Source of the DNA: Cervus elaphus
Taxonomy: Eukaryota > Chordata > Mammalia > Artiodactyla > Cervidae
Length of the DNA stretch: 64,000 nt
NCBI RefSeq assembly: GCF_910594005.1
Contig: NC_057823.1
Coordinates: forward strand, 56,108,015-56,172,014
Reading direction: 5' to 3'
Shown here: in pieces, positions 44,765 through 55,190 of the stretch
Position numbering within the stretch: position 1 is the first letter of the stretch
Layout of the letters: the number at the start of each line of letters is the position of its first letter
The notes under the pieces: model-generated
The model's database searches: none
What the model was told of the DNA's origin: nothing
What the model saw: the letters and a program-made list of their open reading frames with translations, nothing else
Made by a program: the position numbers and the translations under genes

Positions 44765-46690
44765 ATTTTAATACATAAAAGTCAATCATATCTCTATATA
44801 TTAGTGACATTATTGGAGAATATGAACTTAGCATAATATTATTTGCAATAGCCTTTAGGAACATAAAATACTCAGGCCTTGGAGTACAGAATGAAGCAGG
44901 GCAAAGGATAACAGAGAAAAAAAAAAACAGATAACAGAGTTTTGCCTAGAGAACGCACTGGTCATAGCAAACACCCTCTGCCAACAACACAGGAGACAGC
45001 TCTACACATGGACATCACCAGATGGTCAACACCAAAATCAGATTGATTATATTTTGCAGCTGAAGATGGAGAAGCTCTATGCAGTCAGCAAAAATAAGAC
45101 CTGGAGCTGATTGTGGCTTAGGTCATGAACTCCTTATTGCAAAATTCAGACTTAAATTGAAGAAAGTAGGGAAAACCACTAGACCACTCAGGTATGACCT
45201 AAATCAAATCCCTTACAATTATACAATGAAATGAGAAATAGATTCAAGGGATTAGATGTGACAGAGTGCCTGAAGAACTATGGATGAAGGTTCATGACAT
45301 TGTACAGGAGGTGGTAATTAAGACCATCCCCAAGAAAAAGAAATGCAAAAAGGCCAAATGGTTGTCTGAGGAGGCCTTAGAAATAGCTGAGAAAAGAAGA
45401 GAAGCTAGAGGCAAAGGAGAAAAGGAAAGATATACCCATTTGAATGCAGAGTTCCAAAGAATAGCAAGGAGAGATAAGAAAGCCTTCCTCAGTGATCAAC
45501 ACAGAGAAATAGAGGAAAACAATAGAATGGGAAAGACTAGAAATCTCTTCAAGAAATTTAGAGATACCAAGGGAACATTTCATGCAAAGATGGGCACAAT
45601 AAAGGACAGAAATGGTATGGACCTAACAGAAGCAGAAGATATTAAGAAGAGGTGGCAAGAATACACAGAAGAACTATACAAAAAGATCTTTATGACCCAG
45701 ATAACCACAATGGTGTGATCATTCACCTAAAGCCAGACATCTGGAATGGGAAGTCAAGTGGGTCTTAGGAAGCATCACTATGGACAAAGCTAGAGGAGGT
45801 GATAGAATTCCAGTTGACCTATTTCAAATCCTAAAAGATGACGCTGTGAAAGTGCTACACTCATGTGCCAGCAAATTTGGAAAACTCAGCAGTGGCCACA
45901 GGAATGGAAAAAGTCAGTTTTCATTCCAGTGCCAAAGAAAGTAAATGCCAAAGAATGTTCAAGCTACTGCACTACTGCACTCATCTCACAGGCTAGCAAA
46001 GTAATGCTCAAAATTCTCCAAGCCAGGCTTCAACAGTATGTGAACCAAGAGCTTCCAGATATAAAAGCTGGATTTAGAAAAGGCAGAGGATATTCATTGG
46101 AAGGACCAAGGCTGAAGCTCCAATACTTTTGCCACCTGATGTGAAGAGTCGACTCATTAGAAAAGACCCTGATGCTGGGAAAGATTAAAGACAGGAGGAG
46201 AAGGGGACGACACAGGATGAGATATTTGGATGGCATCACCAACTCGATGGACATGAGTTTGAGCAAGCTCTGGGAACTGACAACGGACAGGGAAGCCTGC
46301 TGTGCTGCAGTCCATGGGGTTGCAAAGAGTCAGACATGACCGAGTGACTGAACTGAAATTAATAAATGACATACAAAAATTTTACACTGAAAACTAAAAA
46401 TCAGTGCTAAGAGAAATTCAAGAAGATATTTGAAAAAATTGAGAGGTACACTATGTTTATAGATTAGAAGACTGAATATTATTAAGATAGCGATATCCTT
46501 ATACTGATCTATAGATTCAGTATAATTCCAATAAAAACACCAGAGAGACTTTTAATAGCAATGGGCAAACTAATTCTAAAATGTGCAAAACACTCAAAAT
46601 AGGACACATTAGTCATTTATGGTCAAAATTAATGCAATTCAATAGAAAAAAATGAGCTTCTTCTACATTTCAATAAGTATAGTAAAGAGA
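44765..46690 (+). mobile_element. Old L1 ORF2 interrupted by BovB
   Basis: The left flank 44765-44875 ends 'gaacataaaatactcagg'. The right flank from about 46357 resumes 'aattaataaatgacatacaa' and continues with 'acactgaaaactaaaaatca' and 'agattcagtataattccaat', successive parts of L1 ORF2. BovB therefore landed inside L1, with essentially no TSD visible. Confidence 0.75.
44876..46356 (+). mobile_element. BovB LINE with large internal deletion
   Basis: Begins near the end of the endonuclease domain ('ccttggagtacagaatgaag') and continues through linker and early RT (frames 45266-45718 and 45863-46144: PKKKKCKKAKWLSEEALEIA, KKGTFH-type blocks). At 46090/46091 it jumps from the GFRKGRG block straight to the 3' region 'tattcattggaagg'. 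About 1 kb, including YADD and the RT palm, is missing. The 3' end is intact (gactgaactga). Confidence 0.92.
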
Positions 46691-47344
46691 AAGCAGTGGT
46701 ATGATGAAATGATAAGCTATCTCTGAATTCAAATCCCAGCTCTGTTACTTCCAACTATCTCACCCTCAGCGTAGCTTCTGGGGAGGGAAAGGAGATGATG
46801 GATGCATACAATTTAAGAAGACACCCAAGGAAGCCTGGATATAACTCATCCCTGCCTTCTCCCTGCTCCCCCCCATCCCCAGCTAAGCACCATGATATTG
46901 AGAAGCACTGTTCTAAATAAGTCAATCAAATGACACTATGCTATTAGACTTGGAAGGGAACTTAGGTAATATTATATTTACCCAAGCTGCTCATGTTCAG
47001 AGAGGAAAAGAAAGGCTTAAATAGGGTAAAGTGGCTTGCTCAAGATTGACAAATATCAAGATAACTGTTATTTATCAAAGTTAGGCCAAAGTCCAACCCA
47101 AGCTACCAAAATCTGAGTACAAATCCCCAGATCTGCCACCAGCTAGCCATGTGACTCAAGAATGAACGTCTGAAATTCAGATCTCTTACCTGAAAAAGTG
47201 AGGGAAAATAACATCCCTTTTTTAGAGATACTTTGAGGGGTAATAATAATTTTTAAAGTGTTTAGCAAATTGCTTGACACAAAGAGTTCTCAGTGATTTT
47301 TTTCTTTCCTCTTTCTTCCCTCTCCTCTATACCTAGTTGTGTGC
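46691..47344. other. MIR-rich and single-copy sequence
   Basis: MIR-like pieces at 46690-46780 (+), 46965-47060 (-) and 47100-47290 (+: 'gccaccagctagccatgtga', 'gtttagcaaattgcttgaca'). No gene recognised. Confidence 0.5.
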
Positions 47345-47578
47345 TGTGTTGCACTTAGTCGCTCAGTCGTGTCTCACTCTTCGCGACCCCATGGATTGTA
47401 GTCCACGAGGCTCCTCTGTCCATGAGGATTCTCCAGGGGAGAATATTGGAGTGGGTTGCCATACCTTCCTCCAGGGGATCTTCCCAACCCAGGGATTGAA
47501 TCTGTGTCTCCCACATTGCAGGTTTCTTTACCTGCAATGGTAAAGAATTCTTTACCGTCTGAGTCACCAGGGAATCCC
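47345..47578 (-). mobile_element. Bov-tA SINE with internal quasi-palindrome
   Basis: Reversed Bov-tA starting 'gcacttagtcgctcagtcgt' and ending 'gagtcaccagggaatccc'. In the tRNA head the normal 'cattgcaggcagattcttta' is replaced by a sequence containing a hairpin (47514-47539) and an 18-bp perfect palindrome (47539-47556). Confidence 0.9.
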
Positions 47579-47702
47579 ATGAATACTAGAGTGGGTATGG
47601 GTAGCCAGTCTCTTCTCCAGGGGAACTTCCTGACCCAGGAATTGAACTGGGGTCTCTTGCAAAGCAGGCACATTCTTTACCAGCTGAGTTACCAGGGAAG
47701 CC
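47579..47702 (-). mobile_element. Second Bov-tA head, truncated
   Basis: 'gaatactagagtgggtatgg', 'tgacccaggaattgaactgg' and 'gagttaccagggaagccc' form a second tRNA head plus part of the body, directly joined to the first SINE. The BovB-derived 3' part is absent. Confidence 0.88.
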
Positions 47703-47720
47703 CAAAGCTGACCTCTCCTT

Positions 47721-48067
47721 AAATGTACACTCTTTTTTTTTTTTTTTTTTATTAGTTGGAGGCTAATTACTTCACAACATTTCAGTGGGTTTTGTCATAC
47801 ATTGATATGAATCAGCCATAGATTTACACGTATTCCCCATCCCGATCCCCCCCTCCCACCTCCCTCTCCACCCGATTCCTCTGGTGGAGGAATTCCTCTG
47901 GATAAGGAAGCTGTAGTACATATACACCATGGAATATTACTCAGCCGTCAAAAAGAATTCATTTGAATCAGTCCTAATGAGATGGATGAAACTGGAGCCC
48001 ATTATACAGAGTGAAGTAAGCCAGAAAGATAAAGAACATTACAGCATACTAACAAATGTACACTCTT
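47721..48067 (-). mobile_element. 5'-inverted L1 3' end with 14-bp TSD
   Basis: Perfect repeats aaatgtacactctt at 47721-47734 and 48054-48067. The insert starts with a T run and ~130 bp of reversed L1 3' end ('attagttggaggctaattac' to about 47875), then switches to plus-strand L1 ORF2-end text ('gtacatatacaccatggaat', 'gatggatgaaactggagccc') up to 48053. Target cleavage at TCTT/AA fits L1 endonuclease. The structure is that of a twin-primed insertion. Confidence 0.93.
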
Positions 48068-49503
48068 AACATGGGTATTAGTTAGAACTTTTGTTGCAAG
48101 TAACAGAATTCTATTCAGATTAAGGTAAATAAAAATGGGATATCTGCTATAAGGATAGAGAGGATTATCACAAAGACCCCAAAGTCAAGAACTCAGCCAG
48201 GCTTCAGGAAATCACCAGAACCAGAAACCATAAAGACCCCTCTTTCATCTCCCTTCTCTGCTTATCTCTCTGCATTAGCTTTTCTGTTAGGCTCTTTCTT
48301 CTTGAAATACATGATAATAGAAGATGGGAATTCCAGAATTAATGACCAATTTCTTCCATTTACTGGCCCAGACTCAACCATATTTTTTAGTCTAAATCCT
48401 AAACTTTTGGGAAAGAGAATCTGGCTGGCTAGTGGCAGAGAGGAGAATCATAAAATATAAATTGCCTGCCAGGGACCCGCCATTCAAGCTTAAATGAACA
48501 GTTATAGGGAGTCCTTGCAAACCAGGTAAAGACAACTTAAAAATCTACTACAATATGCTATCAACTTGCTAGTAGATAATCTGAGGTGAGTCCCCATCAT
48601 GTTTGAAAGTTTCCAGCTTAACATATAGCTTAGAGAGGTATTGCCATAATGGTAATACCTTGTCTATCAGTGTGGGTATGTTACAGTTTATATTTTTGTC
48701 TATTTTCAAAGCTCCCTGTTGATTTTTTTAAATACCCAGAGTCATGGTCACAGAACAAATTTTCTCAAATTTCTTTCCTTAACTCAGTCACGAGGAGGGT
48801 GAGATTGGATATTCTTACTCTTAAAACATGGGCTTATGGAAAAACTGTTCTTAAAAGAATCATCTTATTTTAGATAGGCCTGGCTCTAAAACAAAAGGCC
48901 CCTTTCATGGAGTTGCTTTGGAATGCTGCCAAGAAATATACTGTATCAGGAAAAATATTGGCTTAATGTTTTTCAACATTATTCATCAGTTATTCCCAGA
49001 GTCCAGTTATTAAAACTCTCCAGCTCAGCAGTCTGGTTTTCTGCTTATATACATAACTGCCTTTCTAATGAAAGAATTACAGGTGAGCTAACTGTAGAAA
49101 AAAATTTTTTTTTGGTAGAACCTGGCATGGTCTGTTATTTGTGAGTCCAACTGCCTCTTCAAGTTTTAGGTTTCATAATTTTCTTATTAAAACCATTGAT
49201 TTTAGTGGAAAATTAAATGAACAACATGCTTTTCTAATGGATGTAAGCTTATCCTATGCAAATATCAAGAGTCATGCATTGCTCCAAGTATGGCCCCAGT
49301 TTATCACCAGTAAAAAACAAACAAACAAAAAAACCCTTAACACAAGTCTCCTTTACCCCAGATAACTTCAGCTCTGATTTGAAGTTTTGCTAATAATAAG
49401 CAGAAAATACTGCTCAGAAGTTTCACGCCCAATTCTGAAGCAGCGCATTCTTTCCATAGTCTCTGCATGTTTAGTTCTAAATTGATTAAATTGAAAATTA
49501 TGA
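48068..49503. other. Single copy or unclassified old repeat
   Basis: About 1.4 kb. 48075-48480 ('ttgttgcaagtaacagaatt' ... 'ctggctggctagtggcagag') may be an old DNA-transposon or LTR relic, family not named. The rest has no recognised content. Confidence 0.4.
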
Positions 49504-49715
49504 GGGTTTCCCAGGTGGCACTAGTGGTAAAGAATGTGCCTGCTAATGCAGGAGGCAAAAGAGATGTGGGTTCAATCCCTGGGTTGGGAAGATCCCCTGG
49601 AGCAGGGCATGGCAATCCACTCCAGTTCTCTTGCCTGGAGAATCCCACGGACAGAGGAGCCTGGCAGGCTATGGTCCATAGGTTCGCAGAGTCAGATGTG
49701 ACTTAGAATGCATGC
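49504..49715 (+). mobile_element. Bov-tA SINE
   Basis: 'gggtttcccaggtggcacta', B-box 'ggttcaatccc', 'gatcccctggagcagggcat' and 'gcctggagaatcccacggac', ending 'agatgtgacttagaatgc'. Standard orientation; no clear TSD. Confidence 0.9.
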
Positions 49716-50007
49716 ATGGCACAGGTATTACCCCACTTATGAAAGTTGACATTAGTGCAGTCTAGCTGGAAGCCCAGAATTTTCATGTGGATGCATGAGG
49801 ATGATGAGCTGATAGTGAAGTGGAGTTAATTCAAGGAAACAGGAAACATGCCCTTGCCTTTTCTCTGTAGAGTGGAGTGGAAAGTCCATGTATGAGCTTC
49901 TGTATCTCTTTCCAAATAGGATCAACCCACCATGCTCTACAGTCAGCTCCCAGTCTTGCTTTGCTGACTATATAGAGCTTCTCCATCTTTGATGGCAAAG
50001 AATATAA

Positions 50008-50370
50008 TCAATCTGATTTCAGTGTCGACCATCTAGTGATGTCCATGTGTAGTCTTCTCTTGTGATGTTGGAAGAGGGTGTTTGCTATGACCAGTGCGTT
50101 CTCTTGGCAGAACTCTTTTAGCCTTTGCCCTGCTTCATTCTGTACTCCAAGGCCAAATTTGCCTGTTACTCCAGGTGTTTCTTGACTTCCTACTTTTGCA
50201 TTCCAGTCCCCTATAATGAAAAGGACATCTTTTTTGGGTGTTAGTTCTAGAAGGTCTTGTAGGTCTTCATAGAACTGTTCAACTTCAGCCTCTTCAGCGC
50301 TACTGATCGGGGCATAGACTTGGATTACCATGACATTGAATGGTTTGCCTTGGAAACGAACAGAGATCAT
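50008..50370 (-). pseudogene. BovB endonuclease-domain fragment (inverted)
   Basis: A 120-codon minus-strand frame from the middle of the exonuclease/endonuclease/phosphatase-type nicking domain that BovB uses for target-primed reverse transcription. IQVYAPISSAEEAEVEQFYE and the metal/nucleotide-binding FIIGDWNAKVGSQ block are visible, then GVQNEAGQRLKEFCQENALV. N-terminal catalytic residues continue toward 50536 in a shifted frame. Physically separated from its RT by the inversion, so non-functional. Confidence 0.88.
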
Positions 50371-50651
50371 TCTGTCATTTTTGAGATTGCATCCAAGTAC
50401 TGCATTTCAGACTCTTTTGTTGACTATGATGGCTACTCCATTTCTTCTAAGGGATTCCTGCCCACAGTAGTAGATATAATGGTCATCTGAGTTAAATTCA
50501 CCCATGCCAGTCCATCTCAGTTCACTGATTCCTAGAATTCCTAGAGCTGACTATGGCTCAGATCACGAACTCCTTATTGCCAAATACAGACTGAGATTGA
50601 AGAAAGTGGAGAAAACCACTAGACCATTCAGGTATGACCTAACTCAATACA

Positions 50652-52514
50652 GTGGAAATGAGAAATAGATTTAAGGGACTAGATCTGACAGACAGAGTGC
50701 CTGATGAACTAGGGATGGAGGTTTGTGACTTTGTACAGGAAACAGGAATCAAGATCATCCCCAAGAAAAAGAAATGCAAAAAAGCAAAATGGCTGTCTGA
50801 GGAGGCCCTACAAACAGCTGTGAAAAGAAGGGAAGCAAAAAGCAAAGGAGAAAAGGAAAGATATTCCCATTTGAATGCAGAGTTCCAAAGAATAGCAAGG
50901 AGAGATAAGAAAGTCTTCCTCAGTGATCAGTGCAAAGAAATAGAGGAAAACAATAAAATGGGAAAGACTAGAAATCTCTTTAAGAAAACTAGAGATACCA
51001 AGAGAACATTTCATGCAAAGATGGGCTCAATAAAGGACAGAAATGGTAGGGACCTAACAGAAGCAGAAGATATTAAGAAGAGGTGGCAAGAATACACAGA
51101 AGAACTGTATAAAAAAGATCTTCATGACCCAGATAATGGTGATGGTGTGATCACTCACCTAGAGCCAGACATCCTGGAATGTGAAGTCAAGTGGGCCTTA
51201 GGAAGCATCGCTATGAACAAAGCTAGTGGAGATGATGGAATTCCAGTTGAGCTATTTCAAATCCTAAAAGATGATGCTATGAAAGTGCTGCACTCAATAT
51301 GCCAGCAAATTTGGAAAACTCAGCAGTGGCCACAGGACTGGAAAAGGTCAGTTTTCATTCCAATCCCAAAAAAGGCAATCCCAGAGAATGCTCAAACTAT
51401 TGCACAATTGCAATCATCTCACACGCTAGTAAAGTGATGCTCAAAATTCTCCAAGCCAGGCTTCAGCAATATATGAACCGTGAACTTCCAGATGTTCAAG
51501 CTGGTTTTAGAAAAGGCAGAGGAACTGGAGATCAAATTGCCAACATCTTCTGGATCATCAAAAAAGCAAGAGAGTACCAGAAAAACATCTATTTCTGCTT
51601 TATTGACTATGTCAAAGCCTTTGATTGTGTGGGTCACAATCAACTGTGGAAAATTCTGAAAGAGATGGGAATACCAGACCACCTGACCTGCCTTTTGAGA
51701 AACCTGTATGCAGGTCAGGAAGCAACAGTTAGAACTGGACATGGAACAACAGACTGGTTCCAAATAGGAAAAGGAGTACGTCAAGGCTGTATACTGTCAC
51801 CCTGCTTATTTAACTTATATGCAGAGTACATCATGAGAAACACTGGGCTAGAGGAAGCACAAACTGGAATCAAGATTGCTGGGAGAAATATCGATAACCT
51901 CAGATATGCAGTTGACACTACCCTTATGGCAGAAAGTGAGTAAGAACTAAGGAGCCTCTTGATGAAAGTGAAAGAGGAGAGTCAAAAAGTTGGCTTCAAA
52001 CTCAACATTCAGAAAACTAAGATCATGGCATCCAGTCCCATCACTTCATGGCAAATAGATGGGGAAACAGTGGAAACAGTGGCTGACTTTATTTTTTTGG
52101 GCTCCAAAATCACTGTAGATGGTGGCTGCAGCCATGAAAATTAAAAGACGCTTACTCCTTGGAAGGAAAGCTATGACCAACCTAGATAGCATCTTAAAAA
52201 GCAGAGACATTACTTTGACAACAAAGGTCCATCTAGTCAAGGCTATGGTTTTCCCAGTGGTCATGTATGGATGCGAGAGTTGGACTATAAATAAAGCTGA
52301 GCGCCGAAGAATTGATGCTTTTGAACTGTGGTGTCGGAAAAGACTCTTGAGAATCCCTTGGACTGCAAGGAGATCCAACCAATACATGCTAAAGGAGATC
52401 AGTCCTGGGTGTTCATTGGAGGGACTGATGTTGAAGCTAAAACTCCAATACTTTGGCCACCTGATGAGAAGAGCCGACTCATTTGAAAAGACCCTAATGC
52501 TGGGAAAGATTTAG
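50652..52514 (+). pseudogene. BovB reverse transcriptase, frame-shifted, YAVD
   Basis: The best-preserved plus-strand RT of the window. Frame 50652-51437 carries the linker (PKKKKCKKAKWLSEEALQTA) and RT fingers (DDGIPVELFQILKDDAMKVL). Frame 51299-51943 carries palm blocks (YCTIAIISHASKVMLKILQA, GVRQGCILSPCLFNLYAEYI). Frames 51959-52144 and 52119-52514 carry the C-terminus. The catalytic YADD is YAVD (51905-51916), replacing the first metal-binding Asp, and a stop follows at 51941-51943. Not active. Confidence 0.9.
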
Positions 52515-52701
52515 GGCAGGAGGAGAAGGGACGACAGAGGATGAGATGGTTGGATGGCATCACCGACTCAATGGACATGGGTTTGGGTGGACTCCAGGCA
52601 TTGTTGACGGACAGAGAGGCCTAGCGTGCTGTGGTTCATGGGGTTGCAAAGAGTCAGACACGACTGAGCGACTGAACTGAACTGAACTGAACCATGCTCT
52701 A

Positions 52702-52929
52702 GGGTCCTTTCTGTTAACTCCTTGTTCTGAGAAGATCTAGAGTCTTATCAAAGAGGGCAGTGACTTCAAGCAAAACCACACTAAGCTGGAGTTAATATAC
52801 TAACAGCAGGTAAGCACAGAGCCTCTTCCTAACTAACTAATGGGGAAAAGAGTAGTTAAATTGTTTGTGTAGAATAATATGACAGTCAGTATACATCACC
52901 TTTTTCTCTCTATTGTGTCAGCCTTTATT
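52702..52929. other. Single-copy sequence
   Basis: Nothing recognised apart from the right flank of the BovB target site. Confidence 0.5.
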
Positions 52930-53470
52930 TTTAGGAATTAAACCGCTAGAAATGTGTACTAAGAAATGTTTGTTTGAGTATATCAGAGTTTTTATTGTGA
53001 CACTGTTTTTATTTTCTTTTCTTTTTTTGTGACACTGTTTTTAAAAGGAAGAAAACACTAGAACAAAGTGAAGTGTCCATAACTGGGGCAACAGTTAAAT
53101 AAATTATGGTACATCCATAGGATGGAATACTAAGTGGCCAGCAAAAGGAATATAGTACAGACATACACATGGACATGGGAAAATGTCCATAATATTTGGC
53201 TAAATGATAAAATCAAAACAGCACATATATTTATGATTTAATTTTTATAAACAATACATTACTATGGATTCATGTATGTAATTTGTACATACCAAAAGAG
53301 CCAAAGTATACACAACAAATTGCTAACAGCAAAAACTTGGTCCATAATGAATGGAAAAGCACTTACACTTTTTACTCTGTACACTTTGATCTTACTGAAT
53401 TTCCTACTGTTAGAAGACTTTATTTTGTAATTAGAAAACAAATATATAGGGTACAGAATTTCAGTTTAGG
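52930..53470 (+). mobile_element. Old L1 (L1M-type) with a tail-only insertion
   Basis: 'taggaattaaaccgctagaa', 'agtgtccataactggggcaa' and 'aaataaattatggtacatcc' are diverged L1 ORF2-end text. It is interrupted at 53012-53026 by a pyrimidine run bracketed by a 17-bp direct repeat. Confidence 0.65.
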
Positions 53471-54149
53471 ATGATGAATGAGTTCTGAAGATAAAAGGCA
53501 CTGATGGTTGTACAACAACAATGTGAATGTGGGAATGCCACTGAAATGGATACTTAAAAATGGTTGAAATAGTAGATTTTATATTATACATATTTTACAA
53601 GAAAAAGATGGTGTCCTTTATAAGGGCACTTATATAAGAAATGGGCAGTGGTGGCCTCAAAGATGAGTCACTTGTTCTCAGGTAAGTTCAGGTAAGTTAG
53701 CTTGGACCTACTTGTAAAGTGTGGTGATGCCAGTGAATTAGGTATGTCCCTGGAGTTACACATGATGTCCTTGAGCAATCAGGATAATATAAAAGTCACC
53801 TTCCACTGTCAGCGTCACAGGAGGGTTCCCTTTGGTAAAGTAGATATTTCTTATGTATATCATCATAACCACAACCCCCAACCCCTTCCCCACTTTAGTA
53901 ATGACTGTTTTTTCTCTTAAACATGAGCCTACCAATAATAATGTAATATGTTACACCTTTGTACACAGTTGCCTAACCTCATTTTGTCTTATTAGATCTG
54001 TATTGGAATTCCTTAAGAATCCATATTAAATGTCCTGACCATTTAATTGTATGAAATTATACCTTTCAAGCTTACATAGTATCTATAAGATAGAAAGAAA
54101 TGAGGGTCCAAGGCCAATGTACACTTATAAGACAAAGAGTGTCTTTAAG
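53471..54149. other. Single-copy sequence
   Basis: About 680 bp. Contains a tandemly duplicated caggtaagtt (53679-53698). No exon proven. Confidence 0.5.
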
Positions 54150-54154
54150 TGAAG

Positions 54155-54850
54155 TGAACCAGTCAGTAAACATTTATTCATCACCCACTGTATGAGTTAG
54201 ATAGGACATACCAAGGAGCATAACACAAACGTCTAAGCTTAAGAGGCTTATACTTTATAAAGGAAATATCAAGTATACAAGCATTGGATTGCACTGAACT
54301 GAATCGAACTGAATTCGACTGGATTGGGTGGAATTGGATTTTTTTATTTGATACAACAAACATTTAACACCCATAAAAATGTTGCGCTGAGCAAGGTAGC
54401 ATAGGTTTGAAGAGGAGAATAAGAACACTATAAAACATGCATCCTCTCAGATTCACAACTGAAGAGAGAGCAGGAAGTGAAGTAAGTGAAATGCAAGACA
54501 TAATGTACAAGTGGTACAACAGAGTTATAAATCCAAATTGTGAAGAGGATAATCATTCTCTATGCAGAGATCAGAGTAGACGGTGGGAACAGACCCAGGG
54601 TGGAGGGTGGGTGGTATTCAGGCTGAGGGAACAGATTGAGCAAAGGCCTGGAGGGGAAAATGTGCCAGAGTGTTCAGGGAACAGAGTAGTTCAATTCATC
54701 TAGAGCATAGCAAGCAGGATGGGGGACAAGGCTCCCTGCATGAGATAAATTAGGGGAGTGAGATCAGGGCCAGAACCTCAAGGCACTAGTGAGGAATCAC
54801 ACATTCCAGGGGCCGAAGAGGCTGACGGGAACTTAGTGTTCATCTAATAA
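54155..54850. repeat. Ancient interspersed repeat with a 10-bp minisatellite
   Basis: 'taaacatttattcatcaccc', 'ctgagggaacagattgagca', 'aaaggcctggaggggaaaat' and 'gagtgagatcagggccagaa' match the same unnamed family as at 25 and 40.6 kb. A degenerate 10-bp tandem repeat sits at 54281-54340. Confidence 0.45.
54281..54340 (+). repeat. Degenerate 10-bp tandem repeat
   Basis: Six successive 10-mers of type gaatcgaact, gaattcgact, gaattggatt. No known family. Confidence 0.75.
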
Positions 54851-54879
54851 AGCTTTTATCCACACGAAGCCATCACCTC

Positions 54880-55190
54880 TCACCCAGGTTACTGTATTAG
54901 CATTTAACTGTTCTTTCCATTCCCACTCTGGTACCCTCTAATCCATTCCCCACACAGCAATCAGTGTGGTCTTTTCGAGACTGCAAATCAAGTCATATCA
55001 CATTTCTGCCCCATATTTCTCCTTTGTTTCTAAGTTCCAAATGTTAACATAACCTCGAGGTCCTGCAGGGTAAAGTTCCAGCTCCCTGACCTTCTGTGTG
55101 CATGCTCAGTTCCTCTCTTACTCATAAGGCTTCAATGCCCCTGAGCTGTTCCTTCCTGATCCTTACTGCTCTGCAATGTCTCTGTGCCAA
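54880..55190 (+). mobile_element. L2 LINE fragment
   Basis: 'atcagtgtggtcttttcgag', 'actgcaaatcaagtcatatc', 'ctgcagggtaaagttccagc' and 'cccctgagctgttccttcct' follow L2 order. Ancient. Confidence 0.65.

Larger units (their letters stand above)
49929..52701 (+). mobile_element. 5'-inverted BovB LINE with 11-bp TSD
   Basis: One insertion (49940-52690) between perfect repeats accatgctcta at 49929-49939 and 52691-52701. The left ~600 bp (49940-50536) is minus-strand BovB endonuclease region. From about 50545 the element runs on the plus strand from the end of the endonuclease through the RT to a gactgaactgaactgaactg tail. The inverted piece and the plus piece meet at the same BovB coordinate (both contain gagctgact), as expected from twin priming. 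A 9-bp duplication attcctaga marks the inversion joint (50528-50545). Confidence 0.93.
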
